From assembly GCF_000019685.1 (NCBI RefSeq), contig NC_011229.1, positions 558,001 through 622,000 on the forward strand: DNA of 64,000 bases. Direction: 5' to 3'. Positions 44,436 through 54,661 of the stretch are shown one piece after another (position 1 is the stretch's first letter; every line of letters begins with the position of its first letter). A program made the position numbers and the translations under genes. The notes under the pieces were generated by a model, which made no database searches, had not been told where the DNA came from, and saw only the letters and a list, made by a program, of their open reading frames with translations. The DNA is from Borrelia duttonii Ly (lineage in GTDB: Bacteria; Spirochaetota; Spirochaetia; Borreliales; Borreliaceae).

Positions 44436-45500
44436 ATGTATAAGTACAAGGTTTCTGTGATTATTTGTTTTTTTAATGCTGAGAGTACCCTTGAAACGAT
44501 GTTGAAGAACGCTGTTAATCAGACATTGCGAGATAAAGAAATTATATTGGTAAATGATGGTTCTTATGATCAAAGCTTAAAGGTAGCTCAAAAATTTGCG
44601 GAGAAATATGATTTTATCAAAATTATTAATCAGAAAAATATGGGAATATCCGTTGCTAGGAATAATGGTTTTGATAAATCTGAGGGAGAATATATAGTCT
44701 ATTGGGATAGTGATGATTTTGTTGAGAATACTATGCTTGAGGTACTATATAATAGGGCAAAAGCTGATAATTCAGATATTGTTTGTTCTCAGTTTTATAT
44801 TTATTTTCTTGCAAGAAAGATTAAAAGAAAATCAGTTCTTCCTTTTCCTAATTATCCAATAACCGGTGAAGAGGCTTTTAAGAATTTATTATTGACTGTT
44901 TTTTCTAGTTTTTATAAAAAAAATTTTGTTGTAGGTACAGTGTGGGATAAATTGATTAGAAGAGATTTGATTGTAAGTAATAATGTTAAATTTAATGATG
45001 TAATACTAGAGGATATAGTTTTTATGCTACATGCTTTTTTAAAAGCAAAGAAAGTTTCTTTTGTAAATAATTATTTTTATACTAATTTTCAAAGGATGGG
45101 AAGTGCGAGTTCATCAATTAGTGTTATTAGTAAGGTAAATATGTCTCTTAAAGTTGTAGAAAATCTTTTAAAAGAAGAAGGGTTGTTTGAAAAATATTTT
45201 GAATATTATAAAAAATTTTATTTGCAACTTTATTATTATATTTCTTTTAAGCAAGTTTATGTTATAAATTGGCATATTAAGGATAAACTTGTATATAAAG
45301 CTCATAAAGCAAAACTCATTTTTGTTCTTAATGAAGTTAAAAATTCAAAGGAATTTCAAAATTATTATGGAAGTCTTAAAAATTCCAGATTTAGTGAGTT
45401 ACAAACTTTGCCAAAAATGATGTTAAAAATTTGGAATCTGAGTTCTGTATTGTATGTTAATTTTTCCATATTTATGTATAAGGCTTTCTTGAAAAATTAG
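44436..45500 (+). CDS. family 2 glycosyltransferase
   Basis: 354 aa. The N-terminal GT-A domain has the GT2 hallmarks: 'VSVIICFFNAESTLETMLKN' (8-27), 'IILVNDGSYDQSLKVAQKFA', 'NMGISVARNNGFDKSEGEYI' and the metal/nucleotide-sugar motif D-S-D in 'VYWDSDDFV' near residue 90. The C-terminal part is basic and aromatic and may touch the membrane. It would transfer a sugar from a nucleotide-sugar to a lipid or surface glycan; donor and acceptor are unknown. AGGAGG precedes the ATG. BB0572 from memory. 61 bases before the ABC transporter pair. Confidence 0.88.
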   Translation: MYKYKVSVIICFFNAESTLETMLKNAVNQTLRDKEIILVNDGSYDQSLKVAQKFAEKYDFIKIINQKNMGISVARNNGFDKSEGEYIVYWDSDDFVENTMLEVLYNRAKADNSDIVCSQFYIYFLARKIKRKSVLPFPNYPITGEEAFKNLLLTVFSSFYKKNFVVGTVWDKLIRRDLIVSNNVKFNDVILEDIVFMLHAFLKAKKVSFVNNYFYTNFQRMGSASSSISVISKVNMSLKVVENLLKEEGLFEKYFEYYKKFYLQLYYYISFKQVYVINWHIKDKLVYKAHKAKLIFVLNEVKNSKEFQNYYGSLKNSRFSELQTLPKMMLKIWNLSSVLYVNFSIFMYKAFLKN

Positions 45501-45561
45501 TATTTTAATTCTTGTATTTATTTTTATACTATTTTATAATGGGGCTGAAGGAGAATTTTGG

Positions 45562-46383
45562 TTGAAAATAGAATTGCTAGATATTGCATTTTCGTATTAT
45601 AAAACTAATGTTTATTTTAATGTAAATTTATCTGTTGAAAAGCCTCAAAATTATTTGGTTCTTGGTAAAAATGGAGTAGGAAAAACCACTTTGCTTAGGC
45701 TTATTAGTGGACTTTTAAATCCATCTGAAGGAGAGATATTATTTAATTCTTTAAAGACTTTTCCAAGAAATCCTTTAAATCTAGTAAATTTATTTTTTGT
45801 TCCGGAAGAGTTTTCTTTGCCTGATATTTCTTTAAATGATTATTATAAATCTTTGTGTAAATTTTATCCAAATTTTAAGGAAGAAGATTTTAAGGAATAT
45901 TTATTAAGATTTGAATTAGATATTAATCTTAAGTTATCATCTGCGTCATACGGACAGAAGAAAAAAAGTATTATTGCTTTCTCTATTGCTACAGGCGTTC
46001 CTGTTTTGATATTTGATGAGCCTACAAATGGGCTTGATATTGCGTCAAAAAATGTTTTTAGAGATATTTTGAGTAATTTAAGAAATACGATGGTTTTTAT
46101 TACAGGACATAATGTTAGAGATTTATCAGATATTGTAGAGCATTTGATCATTATTGGTAATAATAATGTTCTCTTTTCAGATTCAGTGTCTCATATTAAA
46201 AATAATTATAAAGTTAAGATTGTAGATAAATTAGATGGAGAAGAACTTTATTATGAAAAAGTAAAAGATGGATTTAAATCACTTTATTATGAAAGTGATA
46301 CTTTTGATAATAATAATTTTGATATTGAATTTTTCTTTTTATATGTTGTTAATGATGGTTTAAAGGATTTTTCGAATGTTTAG
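45562..46383 (+). CDS. ABC transporter ATP-binding protein
   Basis: 273 aa from TTG 45562, with GGAG eight bases before. Walker A 'LGKNGVGKTTLLRLI' (about 31-45), signature region 'SSASYGQKKKSIIAF' (a variant of LSGGQ), Walker B 'VLIFDEPTNGLD' and H-loop 'FITGHNVRDL'. The first half matches exporter-type ATPases of the CcmA/NatA class. It pairs with the membrane protein that overlaps its 3' end by 8 bases. Substrate unknown; it may export a lipid, drug or peptide. Probably BB0573. Confidence 0.9.
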   Translation: MKIELLDIAFSYYKTNVYFNVNLSVEKPQNYLVLGKNGVGKTTLLRLISGLLNPSEGEILFNSLKTFPRNPLNLVNLFFVPEEFSLPDISLNDYYKSLCKFYPNFKEEDFKEYLLRFELDINLKLSSASYGQKKKSIIAFSIATGVPVLIFDEPTNGLDIASKNVFRDILSNLRNTMVFITGHNVRDLSDIVEHLIIIGNNNVLFSDSVSHIKNNYKVKIVDKLDGEELYYEKVKDGFKSLYYESDTFDNNNFDIEFFFLYVVNDGLKDFSNV

Positions 46384-47257
46384 TTTAAAGAGATTTTTTT
46401 TATTATTTAATATAGATTTTGTTTATCATAAGAAATTTTATTTTTACTTTGTTATGTCAATTTTTTTGATTTTTCCTTTAATTCATGTTTTATTCAAAAG
46501 TTATTTGGATTTAAATTTGGTTGAACTTTTGGTTGTTGATGATTCGTTATCCAATACAGTATTTTTTTTGATTTTATTTTGTATGATGTATTTCGTTTCA
46601 ATATATAATATGTTTAGTTATTTTAAGTCGATTCATGATCCACTTAAAAATGTGTTTTATTTGTCTTTACCTGTTTCTACTTTAGAGAAATATTTGTTTG
46701 TTTTGTCTAAATTTTTATTTCTATTTCCTTTGTTTGTAGTCATTTGTTGTTATATGGGTGTAAATATAACTGTGTTATTAGATAAAAAGCTTTTTTGGGG
46801 CAATCAAGCAAAGAGTCTGTCTTTTAATGTGTTTTTTATGTTTGTTTGCAATACTTATCTTATTTATTTTGTTGGATTTTCTGTGTTATTGTTATTTAGA
46901 ATTGTATTTAAGAGATTTTCTTTTTTTAAATCAGTTATTATTATAAGTTTATGTTATGCAGCATTGGTTGTCTTATTTGATTTTATGGTATTTTTTGTTA
47001 ATAACTACTTATTTGAACTTAAAAATAATTTTGATAAGTGGGGAGAGTATTATTTCATTAAGTATATTAGTATGTCTTTTGCATTATGTAGTTGTTTTTA
47101 TTCATATTTTCTGCTTAGAAATGTGGGCAATTTAAGTACTAAAAAAATTAATTCTAATATTTTAGTGGGTTTGATGTCTTTTTTCGTTATATTTGTCTTT
47201 TGCTTTGTGACATTTTTACTTCTTTATGTAATTTATGCGCATATACTTCATGCTTAA
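46376..47257 (+). CDS. ABC transporter membrane subunit
   Basis: 293 aa with about six strongly hydrophobic stretches ('FYFYFVMSIFLIFPLIHVLF', 'FFLILFCMMYFVSIYNMFSY', 'FLFLFPLFVVICCYMGV', and others) separated by short basic loops, fitting an integral inner-membrane permease. Rich in Phe and Leu like other plus-strand genes here. No sequence motif defines the substrate. ATG 46376 lies inside the end of the ATPase gene, so the two are coupled and surely form one transporter. Confidence 0.8.
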   Translation: MFSLKRFFLLFNIDFVYHKKFYFYFVMSIFLIFPLIHVLFKSYLDLNLVELLVVDDSLSNTVFFLILFCMMYFVSIYNMFSYFKSIHDPLKNVFYLSLPVSTLEKYLFVLSKFLFLFPLFVVICCYMGVNITVLLDKKLFWGNQAKSLSFNVFFMFVCNTYLIYFVGFSVLLLFRIVFKRFSFFKSVIIISLCYAALVVLFDFMVFFVNNYLFELKNNFDKWGEYYFIKYISMSFALCSCFYSYFLLRNVGNLSTKKINSNILVGLMSFFVIFVFCFVTFLLLYVIYAHILHA

Positions 47258-47532
47258 CAATGGGTCATGATTGATTTTTGAATTAATTAAATGTTAATTT
47301 CTATAATTAATATTTTTGTTTAAAGTTTTAACTTAAAGGTAATCTTTTGTCTGTATATAAATATTACATAAAACATTTATTTTGTATAGAGATGAGTAAA
47401 ATATTATTTTTAATTTGTATAAGTCTTTTTATAGTAGTGAATTGTCTCAAGAATTTATGACATTTTAAAATGTAGTTAAAGGCTTTGTGGGCCTTTGTAT
47501 TGCGTATTGAGTTTATTTGGAGGGTGTTAATA

Positions 47533-49140
47533 ATGGATAATCTAAAGATTTTAGTAATAACAGGTGGTGTAATTTCTGGAATAGGTAAAGGGGTTACTTC
47601 TGCAAGTATTGCAAGATTGTTTAAGGATAATTTGAAAATAACACCAATTAAATGTGATGGTTATTTAAATACTGATCCTGGGACTATTAATCCTGTTGAA
47701 CATGGAGAAGTTTTTGTTCTTGATGATGGTGGAGAAGTTGATATGGATTTTGGTCATTATGAGAGATTTTTAAACCAAAATTCTAAATCTACTTGGAATA
47801 TTACAATGGGAAAAATATATAAAAGTATTCTTGAAAATGAGAGGCGTGGAAAGTATTTAGGTAGAACTGTACAGCTTATTCCTCATGTTACTAATGAAAT
47901 TAAAGAGACAATTTTAAATATTGCTAGAGAAGAGCATAGTGAACTTTTAGTTATTGAAATTGGTGGTACTGTGGGAGATATGGAGAATATCTTGTTTATT
48001 GAGACAATGAGACAGATAAGATATGACATTGGAATTGATAATATTGCTTTTGTTCATTTAACTTATATTCCAAATCCTGCTGGAATAAATGAACAAAAAT
48101 CTAAACCTACTCAACAGAGTGTTAAGACCTTAAATAAAGCTGGAATTTTTCCTGATTTAATTATTGCAAGAAGTTCTCAACTCTTAACAAGGCAAATAAG
48201 AGATAAGATAGCAATGTTTTGTAATGTTGATGCCTCTTGCATTGTTGATAATATTGATGTTGCAACTATTTATGAAATACCTATATCTTTTTATAAACAA
48301 GGATTGCATAAAATTTTAGGTTCAAAACTGAAAATTAATGTTACACCTAAGGTGGATGGTCTTGAAAAGTTAGTAAATGTAATAAAGAAAAATCTTCTCT
48401 CGCCTCAAAAGGTTGTAAATATTGCTATTTGTGGTAAATATACTGAACTTGGTGATTCTTATGCATCAATATTTGAGTCTTTAACTCATGTTTCTGCCAA
48501 TTTGGATATCTTAGTTAAGACAACTGTCATTGACGGTATTAATTTTGATGAGAAAATGATGGAAGGTGTAGATGGCATAGTTGTGCCTGGGGGATTTGGA
48601 AGCCGAGGGTATGAAGGTAAGATTCGTGCAATTAAATATGCTCGTGAGAATAATATTCCTTTTCTTGGTATTTGTCTTGGAATGCAACTTGCAGTTATTG
48701 AGTTTGCGCGTAATGTTTGTGGGATATTTGATGCTGATACTGAAGAAGTTTTATCTGAAGATAATGCTGTGTTGAATTCTATAAATCCTGTTATTCATTT
48801 GTTATCTGAACAAAAAGAACTTGAGAATAAGGGTGCTACAATGCGACTTGGAGGATATCCCGTTTTACTTAAAAAAGATACTCTTGCTTTTAAACTTTAT
48901 GGACATGATATGATTATTGAGAGATTTAGGCATAGATATGAAGTTAATAATGATTATCTTGATTTGTTCAGCAAGTATGGTCTTGTTGTTTCTGGGTTTT
49001 CTGAAGATTTTCAAATAGTAAAAATAATAGAGATACCTAAAAATAAATTTTTTGTGGCTTGTCAGTTTCATCCTGAGCTTATTACTAGATTGGAAAGTCC
49101 GTCTAAACTTTTTGTAGGATTAGTAAAAGCATGTCTTTAA
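47533..49140 (+). CDS. pyrG: CTP synthase
   Basis: 535 aa from ATG 47533, with GGAGG ten bases upstream; a longer reading from 47485 lacks a ribosome site. Converts UTP to CTP using glutamine. N-terminal synthase domain: '[20 protein letters not shown]', '[20 protein letters not shown]', '[14 protein letters not shown]' and '[11 protein letters not shown]'. C-terminal glutamine amidotransferase: '[14 protein letters not shown]', the nucleophile Cys in '[15 protein letters not shown]' and '[13 protein letters not shown]'. All key residues are present. Confidence 0.98.
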   Translation: MDNLKILVITGGVISGIGKGVTSASIARLFKDNLKITPIKCDGYLNTDPGTINPVEHGEVFVLDDGGEVDMDFGHYERFLNQNSKSTWNITMGKIYKSILENERRGKYLGRTVQLIPHVTNEIKETILNIAREEHSELLVIEIGGTVGDMENILFIETMRQIRYDIGIDNIAFVHLTYIPNPAGINEQKSKPTQQSVKTLNKAGIFPDLIIARSSQLLTRQIRDKIAMFCNVDASCIVDNIDVATIYEIPISFYKQGLHKILGSKLKINVTPKVDGLEKLVNVIKKNLLSPQKVVNIAICGKYTELGDSYASIFESLTHVSANLDILVKTTVIDGINFDEKMMEGVDGIVVPGGFGSRGYEGKIRAIKYARENNIPFLGICLGMQLAVIEFARNVCGIFDADTEEVLSEDNAVLNSINPVIHLLSEQKELENKGATMRLGGYPVLLKKDTLAFKLYGHDMIIERFRHRYEVNNDYLDLFSKYGLVVSGFSEDFQIVKIIEIPKNKFFVACQFHPELITRLESPSKLFVGLVKACL

Positions 49141-49220
49141 TTTTGAAAATTTGATTTTATTTTATAAATTCAACATGTTTTGTAGGTGATTTTTTATGAT
49201 ATTTGGTTAGGAGGTATAAG

Positions 49221-49808
49221 ATGAATGAAAGTGATGTTAAGAGAGCAATCTCTATGAAGAGATTGGTTAAATATTTTTTTGATGAACTTAAGTATAGAAT
49301 GAAAATACCTTGTTTGAGACATAATAATCAATATATGAGTAAAAAATATATATTGCTTAATCTTTTAAGGAAAATAGCAAACCTTCCGTTTTACGATCAA
49401 TATGAGATTGAGGAACAATTTTTTCTTGATATTTTAGGAAAAGGTGTGTTAGCAGATGCGGTACTTATTAAAAGATTGGATTATGAAAAATGTGTTATTA
49501 TTGGTATTATTGAGGCAAAAGCAGATCATGTTGATCTTGAGTATGAACTTAGTAGATTTTTGATTCAAGGTGATAAGGTTAATGTTCTTTTTTGGCAACC
49601 CAAAAGGATGCTCTTAAAACAAAATGAAGAATTAATTATATTAGATGCAGATGACATTTTTAAATTAGATAACGATTTTTATTTGCCATTAGTAAAAGAG
49701 AGACTTGAAGATTTTATTAATGTTTTTGTGAAATTTTTTTCTTATGAGGATATATTATTTGAATATAATAAAATAACAGGTAAGTATTCTTTCATTAGGA
49801 GTAAGTAA
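49221..49808 (+). CDS. orphan protein with PD-(D/E)XK nuclease-like core
   Basis: 196 aa from ATG 49221 (AGGAGG just upstream). Not a family I can name. Residues 70-105 read 'LGKGVLADAVLIKR' then 'VIIGIIEAKADHVD': D79 followed 19 residues later by E98-A-K100, the D-x(n)-E-x-K layout of PD-(D/E)XK nucleases. The 'ADAVL...IIEAKA' wording is much like the N-terminal nuclease domain of type I restriction HsdR subunits. An upstream Glu pair ('EIEEQFF', about 60) would fit the first helix. No methylase or partner gene is nearby. Nuclease activity is inferred. Probably BB0576. Confidence 0.7.
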   Translation: MNESDVKRAISMKRLVKYFFDELKYRMKIPCLRHNNQYMSKKYILLNLLRKIANLPFYDQYEIEEQFFLDILGKGVLADAVLIKRLDYEKCVIIGIIEAKADHVDLEYELSRFLIQGDKVNVLFWQPKRMLLKQNEELIILDADDIFKLDNDFYLPLVKERLEDFINVFVKFFSYEDILFEYNKITGKYSFIRSK

Positions 49809-49880
49809 AATAATAATTTATAGATATTTATCCTTTATTTATGATATTATAAATAATTATTAGATTATATTTGTTTTATA

Positions 49881-49910
49881 TTGTTAGAAAATTCTTTTTT
49901 ATGGTAAAAT
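49881..49910 (+). promoter_or_regulatory. candidate promoter giving a leaderless chemoreceptor transcript
   Basis: TTGTTA (49881-49886), an 18-base spacer and TAAAAT (49905-49910). The -10 box ends 6 bases before the ATG at 49917, so transcription could start on or next to the A of ATG. No Shine-Dalgarno is present. Confidence 0.45.
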
Positions 49911-49916
49911 TTTTCC

Positions 49917-51092
49917 ATGTATAAATTTCCATTTTTTTGTAAAAAAAAGTCTTCTACATCTGATGTTAAAGACAATTCTTTCAATGATGTTGACAATATT
50001 GATGATATTAGTACATGTGAGAATGAAAGTTCTTTAAAAGAAATTGTGAGGGGTTTTTATCACACTAAGTCTTCTATTAGTAATGTATTAGTTAATATTG
50101 AATTTTTATATAAAAATTTATTTTCTGGTTTTGTAAATGTTGAGAAGGTTTGCGTATCACTTATCAGTAAGGTAAATGATGGTCGAATTAAAGTAAATGC
50201 TATTTTTGAAGATATTGAAAAAAATAATAAAGAAAAATTGCAAAAAGTTACTGATATTATTATGGATGTTCAAAAAAGTTTAGAAACTATTAATAGTTTT
50301 TTAGGTGCAACTAATATGATTTCTCTTAATGCTAAACTTGAAGCTGCAAGAGCAAAAGAGTATGGAAAAGGATTTTCTGTTGTTGCTGATGAGATTAAAA
50401 GACTATCAGATCAGGCAAAGGGCGTTATGAACATGATTTCCGTTAAGGAAATTGAGCAGGTGTCTACAGATTTGATTTCTGAGAATATTAAGGAATTGCA
50501 ATTAGGTATTGATAATCTTTTTTTAAATATGATAGAAGAGCTTACTTCGCTTGAAGAATCATTTAAATATTGTATTGGTCAACAAGGTGAATTTTCAACT
50601 TTAATTAATGAGCTTGAAAATATTGAAGCTAGTGTTTCTTATTTGTCAAGAAATTGTGATTCTTTATCTGTTTCTAAAGCTTTTGTATATTCTAATGATG
50701 ATTTTTTAAAGGAATTGGAATTTATTATTTCAGAACATATGTCTTGGATAAGTGTTGTAAAAGCAATTGTTGATAATCAAAAAAGTATGGCAATCCAAAG
50801 TGATCCTATGAAACATGGTTTTGGGTTATTTTATCAAGGTTTTGCTCCAAAAGAGCTTGAAATTAGAGAAGTTTGGGAGAATATTTATTCTGATTATTTA
50901 AATATTCATAAACTTGTTGTTGAGATAATCAAAATTTTTTCACAAGGTAATTTTAACAATGCTGATTTGAAGAATGCAAGGGATTTTTTCATGCGGGCTG
51001 AAAATTTATCGAATGAAATAATTAGTAGACTTGAATCTGTTAAAAACATGGTAGTTGAATGTGAAAATCAGAGCATTAATGTTTTTTGCTAA
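49917..51092 (+). CDS. mcp1: soluble chemoreceptor (MCP) with a CZB-like C-terminal domain
   Basis: 391 aa, no membrane segment. Residues about 120-165 are a chemoreceptor signalling tip ('ATNMISLNAKLEAARAKEYG', 'GKGFSVVADEIKRLSDQAKG'), so it should bind CheA and CheW in the cytoplasm. Residues about 265-360 follow the chemoreceptor zinc-binding (CZB) layout: H274 ('SEHMSW'), then 'KHGFGLFYQG' where the Cys of C-x-L-G-x-W is H300, then 'SDYLNIHKL' where the two His are Y327 and H331. Spacing of 27 and 31 residues from H300 matches known CZB sites. Two of four ligands are therefore changed. BB0578 (mcp-1) from memory. Confidence 0.85.
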   Translation: MYKFPFFCKKKSSTSDVKDNSFNDVDNIDDISTCENESSLKEIVRGFYHTKSSISNVLVNIEFLYKNLFSGFVNVEKVCVSLISKVNDGRIKVNAIFEDIEKNNKEKLQKVTDIIMDVQKSLETINSFLGATNMISLNAKLEAARAKEYGKGFSVVADEIKRLSDQAKGVMNMISVKEIEQVSTDLISENIKELQLGIDNLFLNMIEELTSLEESFKYCIGQQGEFSTLINELENIEASVSYLSRNCDSLSVSKAFVYSNDDFLKELEFIISEHMSWISVVKAIVDNQKSMAIQSDPMKHGFGLFYQGFAPKELEIREVWENIYSDYLNIHKLVVEIIKIFSQGNFNNADLKNARDFFMRAENLSNEIISRLESVKNMVVECENQSINVFC

Positions 51093-51215
51093 TTTAAAGT
51101 TGTTGTTTGTGTTATTCTAGTTTATAAGTAGTTTAAAGATTTTTCATTTAATTATTTTACTTTAGTTTAAGGTATTTGCTATTAAAAGGTCGAGTTTTAT
51201 TTTGGTAAGATAAGT

Positions 51216-54200
51216 ATGAATTTAAAAGCTAAGTTTGTTCATTTGCATGTGCATTCAGATTTTTCACTCTTAGATGGAGCTGCTAAGATTGTAGATATTG
51301 TGTCAAAGGCTAAAGAGTACAATATGTCTCATATTGCGTTGACTGATCATGGCAATCTTTTTGGTGCTATTAAGTTTTATAGAGAGGCAAAAAAAGCAGG
51401 TATTAAGCCCATAGTTGGCATTGAAGCCTATATGTCAAATACTTTAAAACATATAAAGAAGAATGATGAATTTGGAAAACCGTATTATCATTTAATTCTT
51501 CTTGCAAAGAATGAGCAAGGATATAAGAATTTATTGAAACTTACAAGTGTTTCTTATCTTGAGGGATTTTATTATAGGCCTAGGATGGATAGAGATGATC
51601 TTGCAAAGTATTCAGAAGGGCTTATTTGTATGTCTGCATGTATTGGAGGCATTATTCCTCAGTTGATTCTTTCAAATAGATTTGATGATGCAAAGAATGA
51701 GATTCTTTGGTTTAAAAATACTTTTGGAGATGATTTTTATCTTGAATTGCAACGTCATGGAATTAAACAACAAGATATAGTTAATGAAAAATTAATAGCT
51801 TATTCTAAAGAACTTGATGTTCAGTTGAGTGTGTCTAATGATTCTCATTATGTCAATAAAGAGGATGCTACGGCTCAAGATATTATTGTTTGTATTGGTA
51901 CTGGTGCTAAGAGAAGCGATTCTGGCAGATTTAAAATGGAAACGGATGAATTTTATCTTAAGTCTCCAGAAGAGATGTGTGAGCTTTTTAAAGATTTACC
52001 AGAAGCTTTGGCAAATACGCTAAAGATTGCTGAGAAATGTAATGATTTTGAAATTAAATTTCCAGGTCCTATTTTTCCTGAATATCATATACCCGAGGAA
52101 TTTGATACTCAGGGTCAATATTTAGAACATTTAACACTTGAAGGTTTAAAATTTAGATATGCAAACATAACCGATAATATTAAGGAGCGTGCTTTTTATG
52201 AGCTTTCCACAATTATTAATATGGGATTTGAGGCATATTTTTTAATTGTGTGGGATTTTATTAAGTTTGCTCATGATAATGATATTCCTGTTGGTCCTGG
52301 TCGTGGTTCTGGAGCGGGTTCTATTGTTGCATATGCTTTACGTATTACTGATGTTGATCCTTTAAAATATAATTTGCTCTTTGAGAGATTTTTAAATCCT
52401 GAACGTGTTTCTATGCCTGATTTTGATATTGATTTTTGCTTTGAAGGTAGAGATGAGGTTATAAAGTATGTTACAAAAAAGTATGGAGAAGATAAGGTTG
52501 CACAGATAATTACTTTTGGAACTCTAAAACCCAAGGCTGTATTTAAGGATGTGGGTAGGGTTTTAGATATTCCTTTTGTTCAATCTAATGAGATTACTAA
52601 ACTTATTCCCGATGGTCCAAAAGTTTCCTTGAGAGAAGTTTTGAAAGATAAGGCATTGAAAGAATATTTAAATAAGGGGCCTGTTTATAATGAGTTAATG
52701 GAAGCAGCTCTTGTTCTTGAAGGCATGAATAGACATGCATCAACACATGCAGCAGGTATTGTGATTGCTAGAACTTCTTTAACAGATTATGTTCCTCTTT
52801 ATAAGGATTATAAGCAAGATACAGTCTCTACACAGTATACTATGGATTTATTAGAGGATTGTGGTCTTGTAAAGATGGATTTTCTTGGACTTAAGACATT
52901 AACTTTAATAAAAAATGCAGAGAAACTTATTAAAATTACTGATCCTGATTTTAGTATTGCTACTATTTCTGATAGTGATGCTAAGACGTTTAAAATGCTT
53001 TCTGAAGGGCGTAGTACTTCTGTTTTTCAGTTTGAATCTGAAGGTATGCAACAAATTTTGAAAGATTCAAAACCCGATAATATTGAAGATTTAATTGCTT
53101 TAAATGCACTTTATCGTCCAGGCCCTATGCAATTTATACCACAATTTGTTGCTGCTAAGACGGGGGCTAAGCGCATTAAATATCCTCATCCAGATTTAAC
53201 AGAGGTTTTAAAACCAACTTATGGTGTTATTGTTTATCAAGAACAAGTTATGGAAGTTGCAAAAATTATTGGTGGATTTTCTCTTGGAAAAGCAGATATT
53301 TTAAGACGGGCAATGGGAAAAAAGAAAGAAGATGAAATGAATAGGATGAAAGTTGACTTTATAAAAGGTGCTCTTGAGAAAGGTTATGATGAAACTCTTG
53401 CAAGTGATATATTTGAACTTTTGAAGCCTTTTGCTGGTTATGGTTTTAATAAATCACATGCAGCTGCTTATTCTTTAATAGCTTATCAAACAGCATATCT
53501 TAAAGCTAATTATCCTGCAAGTTTTATGGCTGCTAACTTGACAAATGAAATTAATAATACTGAAAAGTTGTCTTACTATATTGAAGAAACAAAATCGATG
53601 GGAATTAATGTTTTAAGACCTGATATAAATCAATCTTTTAAAGATTTTCGTGTCGTTGGTTCTGATATTTCTTATGGTCTTAATGGAATTAAAAATATTG
53701 GTGAACTAATGGTTGATCTTATACTGAATGAGAGGCAAGAGAATGGAGAATATAAATCTTTTGAAGATTTTATTAAAAGGGTAGATGAAAAAGTTATAAA
53801 TAAAAAATTTCTTGAGGCTTCAATAAAGTCTGGTCTTTTTGATAGTCTTGGACAAAATAGAAGAACACTTATTGAAAATCTTGATAAATTAATAGCTTTT
53901 GTATTAGAAAATAAGAATGCAAAAAAACAGGGACAAAATAGTTTATTTGCTTCTCAAAATATTCTGGAAGAGACTTTTAATTATAATTTATTTGAGGAAT
54001 ATTCTTATCTTGAGCTTTTAGGGTTTGAAAAGGAGCTTTTAGGGTTTTATGTGTCTGGACATCCTCTTGATCCTTATAAATCAGAATTGGAATTTTTTAC
54101 AAACTTTAATGTTGTAAAAGATCTTGCATCTAGGAGAAATACTGTTGTTAAATTTGCAGGTAGTTTAAACTTCATAAGAGTTGTTCATCTGAAGAAAAAT

Positions 54201-54650
54201 AATGCTAGGATGGCTTTTGGAATTGTTGAAAATTTTGAAGGTTCAATCGAAATTGTGGTTTTTCCTGAGAGTTATGATCGATATAAACATTTGTTAATTG
54301 AAGATGATGTAATTGGTGTTATAGGGAAGCTTACATTTAGTAGAGATAAATTTTCCATAATAGTTGAAAAAATTCTAACTATAAAAGAAATTTCAATTAA
54401 TAAAATTAATAATCTTCATATTAAATTTACTAATAATGGATTAAATGATTCTAATCTTCTGACTTCTTTAAAAAATAAAATCTTCGATCTTGAGGATGAT
54501 ACGGGATTTTCATATGTTTATCTTTATTTAAAAAATAATGGTAGAGATTTAAAACTTAAAATGGATTTAATTCTAAATTTTAAACCTGATGAGTTTAAAA
54601 TTAATGAATTAAGAGACCATAAAATAGTGGAGGATATTTGGTTTGATTAG
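51216..54650 (+). CDS. dnaE: DNA polymerase III alpha subunit
   Basis: 1144 aa, replicative polymerase of the DnaE1 type. The N-terminal PHP domain has 'LHVHSDFSLLDGAAKI' and 'IALTDHGNLFGAIKFY'. The polymerase catalytic Asp triad is around 'GPGRGSGAGSIVAYAL' and 'MPDFDIDFCFEGRDEVI'. It then has 'LYRPGPMQFIPQF', 'VIVYQEQVMEVAKIIGGFSL' and 'PFAGYGFNKSHAAAYSLIAY', followed by a helix-hairpin-helix and an OB-fold ('VKFAGSLNFIRVVHLKKNNA'). No proofreading domain is fused, as usual in DnaE. The ribosome site before ATG 51216 is weak (GGTAAGA). The YggT gene follows after 11 bases. Confidence 0.98.
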   Translation: MNLKAKFVHLHVHSDFSLLDGAAKIVDIVSKAKEYNMSHIALTDHGNLFGAIKFYREAKKAGIKPIVGIEAYMSNTLKHIKKNDEFGKPYYHLILLAKNEQGYKNLLKLTSVSYLEGFYYRPRMDRDDLAKYSEGLICMSACIGGIIPQLILSNRFDDAKNEILWFKNTFGDDFYLELQRHGIKQQDIVNEKLIAYSKELDVQLSVSNDSHYVNKEDATAQDIIVCIGTGAKRSDSGRFKMETDEFYLKSPEEMCELFKDLPEALANTLKIAEKCNDFEIKFPGPIFPEYHIPEEFDTQGQYLEHLTLEGLKFRYANITDNIKERAFYELSTIINMGFEAYFLIVWDFIKFAHDNDIPVGPGRGSGAGSIVAYALRITDVDPLKYNLLFERFLNPERVSMPDFDIDFCFEGRDEVIKYVTKKYGEDKVAQIITFGTLKPKAVFKDVGRVLDIPFVQSNEITKLIPDGPKVSLREVLKDKALKEYLNKGPVYNELMEAALVLEGMNRHASTHAAGIVIARTSLTDYVPLYKDYKQDTVSTQYTMDLLEDCGLVKMDFLGLKTLTLIKNAEKLIKITDPDFSIATISDSDAKTFKMLSEGRSTSVFQFESEGMQQILKDSKPDNIEDLIALNALYRPGPMQFIPQFVAAKTGAKRIKYPHPDLTEVLKPTYGVIVYQEQVMEVAKIIGGFSLGKADILRRAMGKKKEDEMNRMKVDFIKGALEKGYDETLASDIFELLKPFAGYGFNKSHAAAYSLIAYQTAYLKANYPASFMAANLTNEINNTEKLSYYIEETKSMGINVLRPDINQSFKDFRVVGSDISYGLNGIKNIGELMVDLILNERQENGEYKSFEDFIKRVDEKVINKKFLEASIKSGLFDSLGQNRRTLIENLDKLIAFVLENKNAKKQGQNSLFASQNILEETFNYNLFEEYSYLELLGFEKELLGFYVSGHPLDPYKSELEFFTNFNVVKDLASRRNTVVKFAGSLNFIRVVHLKKNNARMAFGIVENFEGSIEIVVFPESYDRYKHLLIEDDVIGVIGKLTFSRDKFSIIVEKILTIKEISINKINNLHIKFTNNGLNDSNLLTSLKNKIFDLEDDTGFSYVYLYLKNNGRDLKLKMDLILNFKPDEFKINELRDHKIVEDIWFD

Positions 54651-54661
54651 GAGGATTAGTT

